DNA of 24,770 nt, taken from the NCBI GenBank assembly GCA_023400335.1, contig JAEXFF010000403.1, positions 1 to 24,770 on the forward strand. The letters are read 5' to 3'. How positions within the stretch are numbered: position 1 is the first letter of the stretch; the number at the start of each line of letters is the position of its first letter. The notes under the pieces were generated by a model. It searched no databases. It was not told the DNA's origin and worked only from the letters and a program-made list of their open reading frames with translations. The position numbers and the translations under genes are program-made. The DNA is from Bacteroidota bacterium. GTDB taxonomy: Bacteria > Bacteroidota > Bacteroidia > Bacteroidales > Marinifilaceae. Of this stretch, positions 24,383 through 24,770 are shown piece after piece.

Positions 24383-24770
24383 ATGAGAAGAAAAAAAACC
24401 GTTCCGATTACAGTACCTATTGAGATAGTTGAGCTGGAAGACCATAGCTATCATATTCTGGTATCGGTTGCCATTAACGGCATCGCAGGAGACATGATTA
24501 TTGATACAGGTGCTTCCGTTACAGTTGCTGACCGCCAGTTATTCCCCAATCCCCCTGAGCCCGATGAAGAAATAAAAATTCAATCGGGCAGCATTACCGG
24601 AGAAATCAACGATGTTCAGGTTATGCATACAGAAAGCTTTCAACTGGGGCCCGTTCAACTGAAAAAAATATGCATTGCCCTTATCGACCTGGAATATGTC
24701 AACAAAATGTATAAAAAACATTTAAACAGGAAAATAATCGGTTTACTCGGTTCGGACTTCTGTATCAGAC
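24383..24770 (+). CDS. Retropepsin-like aspartic protease, N-terminal part (cut by window edge)
   Basis: An open frame from the ATG at 24383 runs uninterrupted for 129 codons off the right edge. The product (MRRKKTVPITVPIEIVELED onward) has no obvious signal peptide. It contains GDMIIDTGASVTVADRQLF with catalytic Asp41 in the DTGAS motif, flanked by beta-strand-like sequence (YHILVSVAING). Towards the end it has KIIGLLGSDF, which resembles the second hydrophobic-hydrophobic-Gly motif of retropepsins. Bacterial members of this clan (PF13650/PF13975-like) are single-domain and probably dimeric; substrates are mostly unknown. The remaining C-terminus is not visible, so added domains cannot be excluded. 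It follows mdh after a candidate terminator. Confidence 0.75.
   Translation, partial: MRRKKTVPITVPIEIVELEDHSYHILVSVAINGIAGDMIIDTGASVTVADRQLFPNPPEPDEEIKIQSGSITGEINDVQVMHTESFQLGPVQLKKICIALIDLEYVNKMYKKHLNRKIIGLLGSDFCIR

Noticed and set aside
1..24770. Search by eye for CRISPR arrays, IS elements, integrase or phage genes, toxin-antitoxin pairs and anti-phage systems
   Set aside because: No regularly spaced repeats, transposase or integrase motifs, or defence-type domains were seen; almost all coding sequence is recognisable housekeeping or glycosidase genes.

Overview
This is a chromosomal window from a Bacteroidota bacterium, most likely a gut Bacteroidales; a family such as Odoribacteraceae would fit but is only inference. 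The signs are moderate-to-low GC, repeated TAnnTTTG boxes (the Bacteroidetes -7 promoter element) upstream of genes, few clear Shine-Dalgarno sites, a GldA/GldF/GldG cluster, a DUF6913-type protein and a GH110 enzyme. No phage, IS element, CRISPR array, rRNA or plasmid function was found. Most of the window is ordinary core genome with one small accessory glycosidase patch.

Layout. On the minus strand at 1-2926 lie the start of aspartate kinase (lysC, cut by the window edge), prmA and rsmF, the last two forming an operon. Diverging from rsmF is murB (3015-4028, +). From 4157 to 9845 the minus strand carries a GH110-type alpha-1,3-galactosidase lipoprotein, a secreted six-hairpin-fold putative glycosidase, and an overlapping nfeD-floA pair. 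From 10182 to 14951 the plus strand carries folE, fabD (followed by a strong terminator), a 7TM-HD (PgpH-type) phosphodiesterase and a LacI-family regulator. After an AT-rich spacer with a doubtful 61-codon ORF comes gldA-gldF-gldG (15481-18673, +). A minus-strand pair, a DUF6913-type gene plus dapA (18878-20282), faces it. A tRNA-Arg(ACG) with its own promoter and terminator follows, then ddl (-), a MATE exporter (+), mdh (+), and the start of a retropepsin-like aspartic protease gene (24383 to the window edge).

How the genes relate. lysC and dapA catalyse early steps of lysine/diaminopimelate synthesis, and murB and ddl supply peptidoglycan precursors, so four genes feed cell-wall synthesis although they are not one operon. 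prmA, rsmF and the tRNA serve translation. fabD serves fatty-acid synthesis, folE folate/pterin synthesis, and mdh central carbon metabolism. The two exported glycosidase-type proteins probably act on host or other complex glycans, but no SusC/SusD pair or sensor lies beside them.

I did not find a convincing new multi-gene system. The items most worth a second look are: the face-to-face palindromic promoter pair between rsmF and murB; the gldAFG cluster in a probably gut-associated genome; the GH110/six-hairpin pair and the repeats around it; the possible gene remnant at 14940-15125; and the truncated retropepsin-like gene at the right edge.
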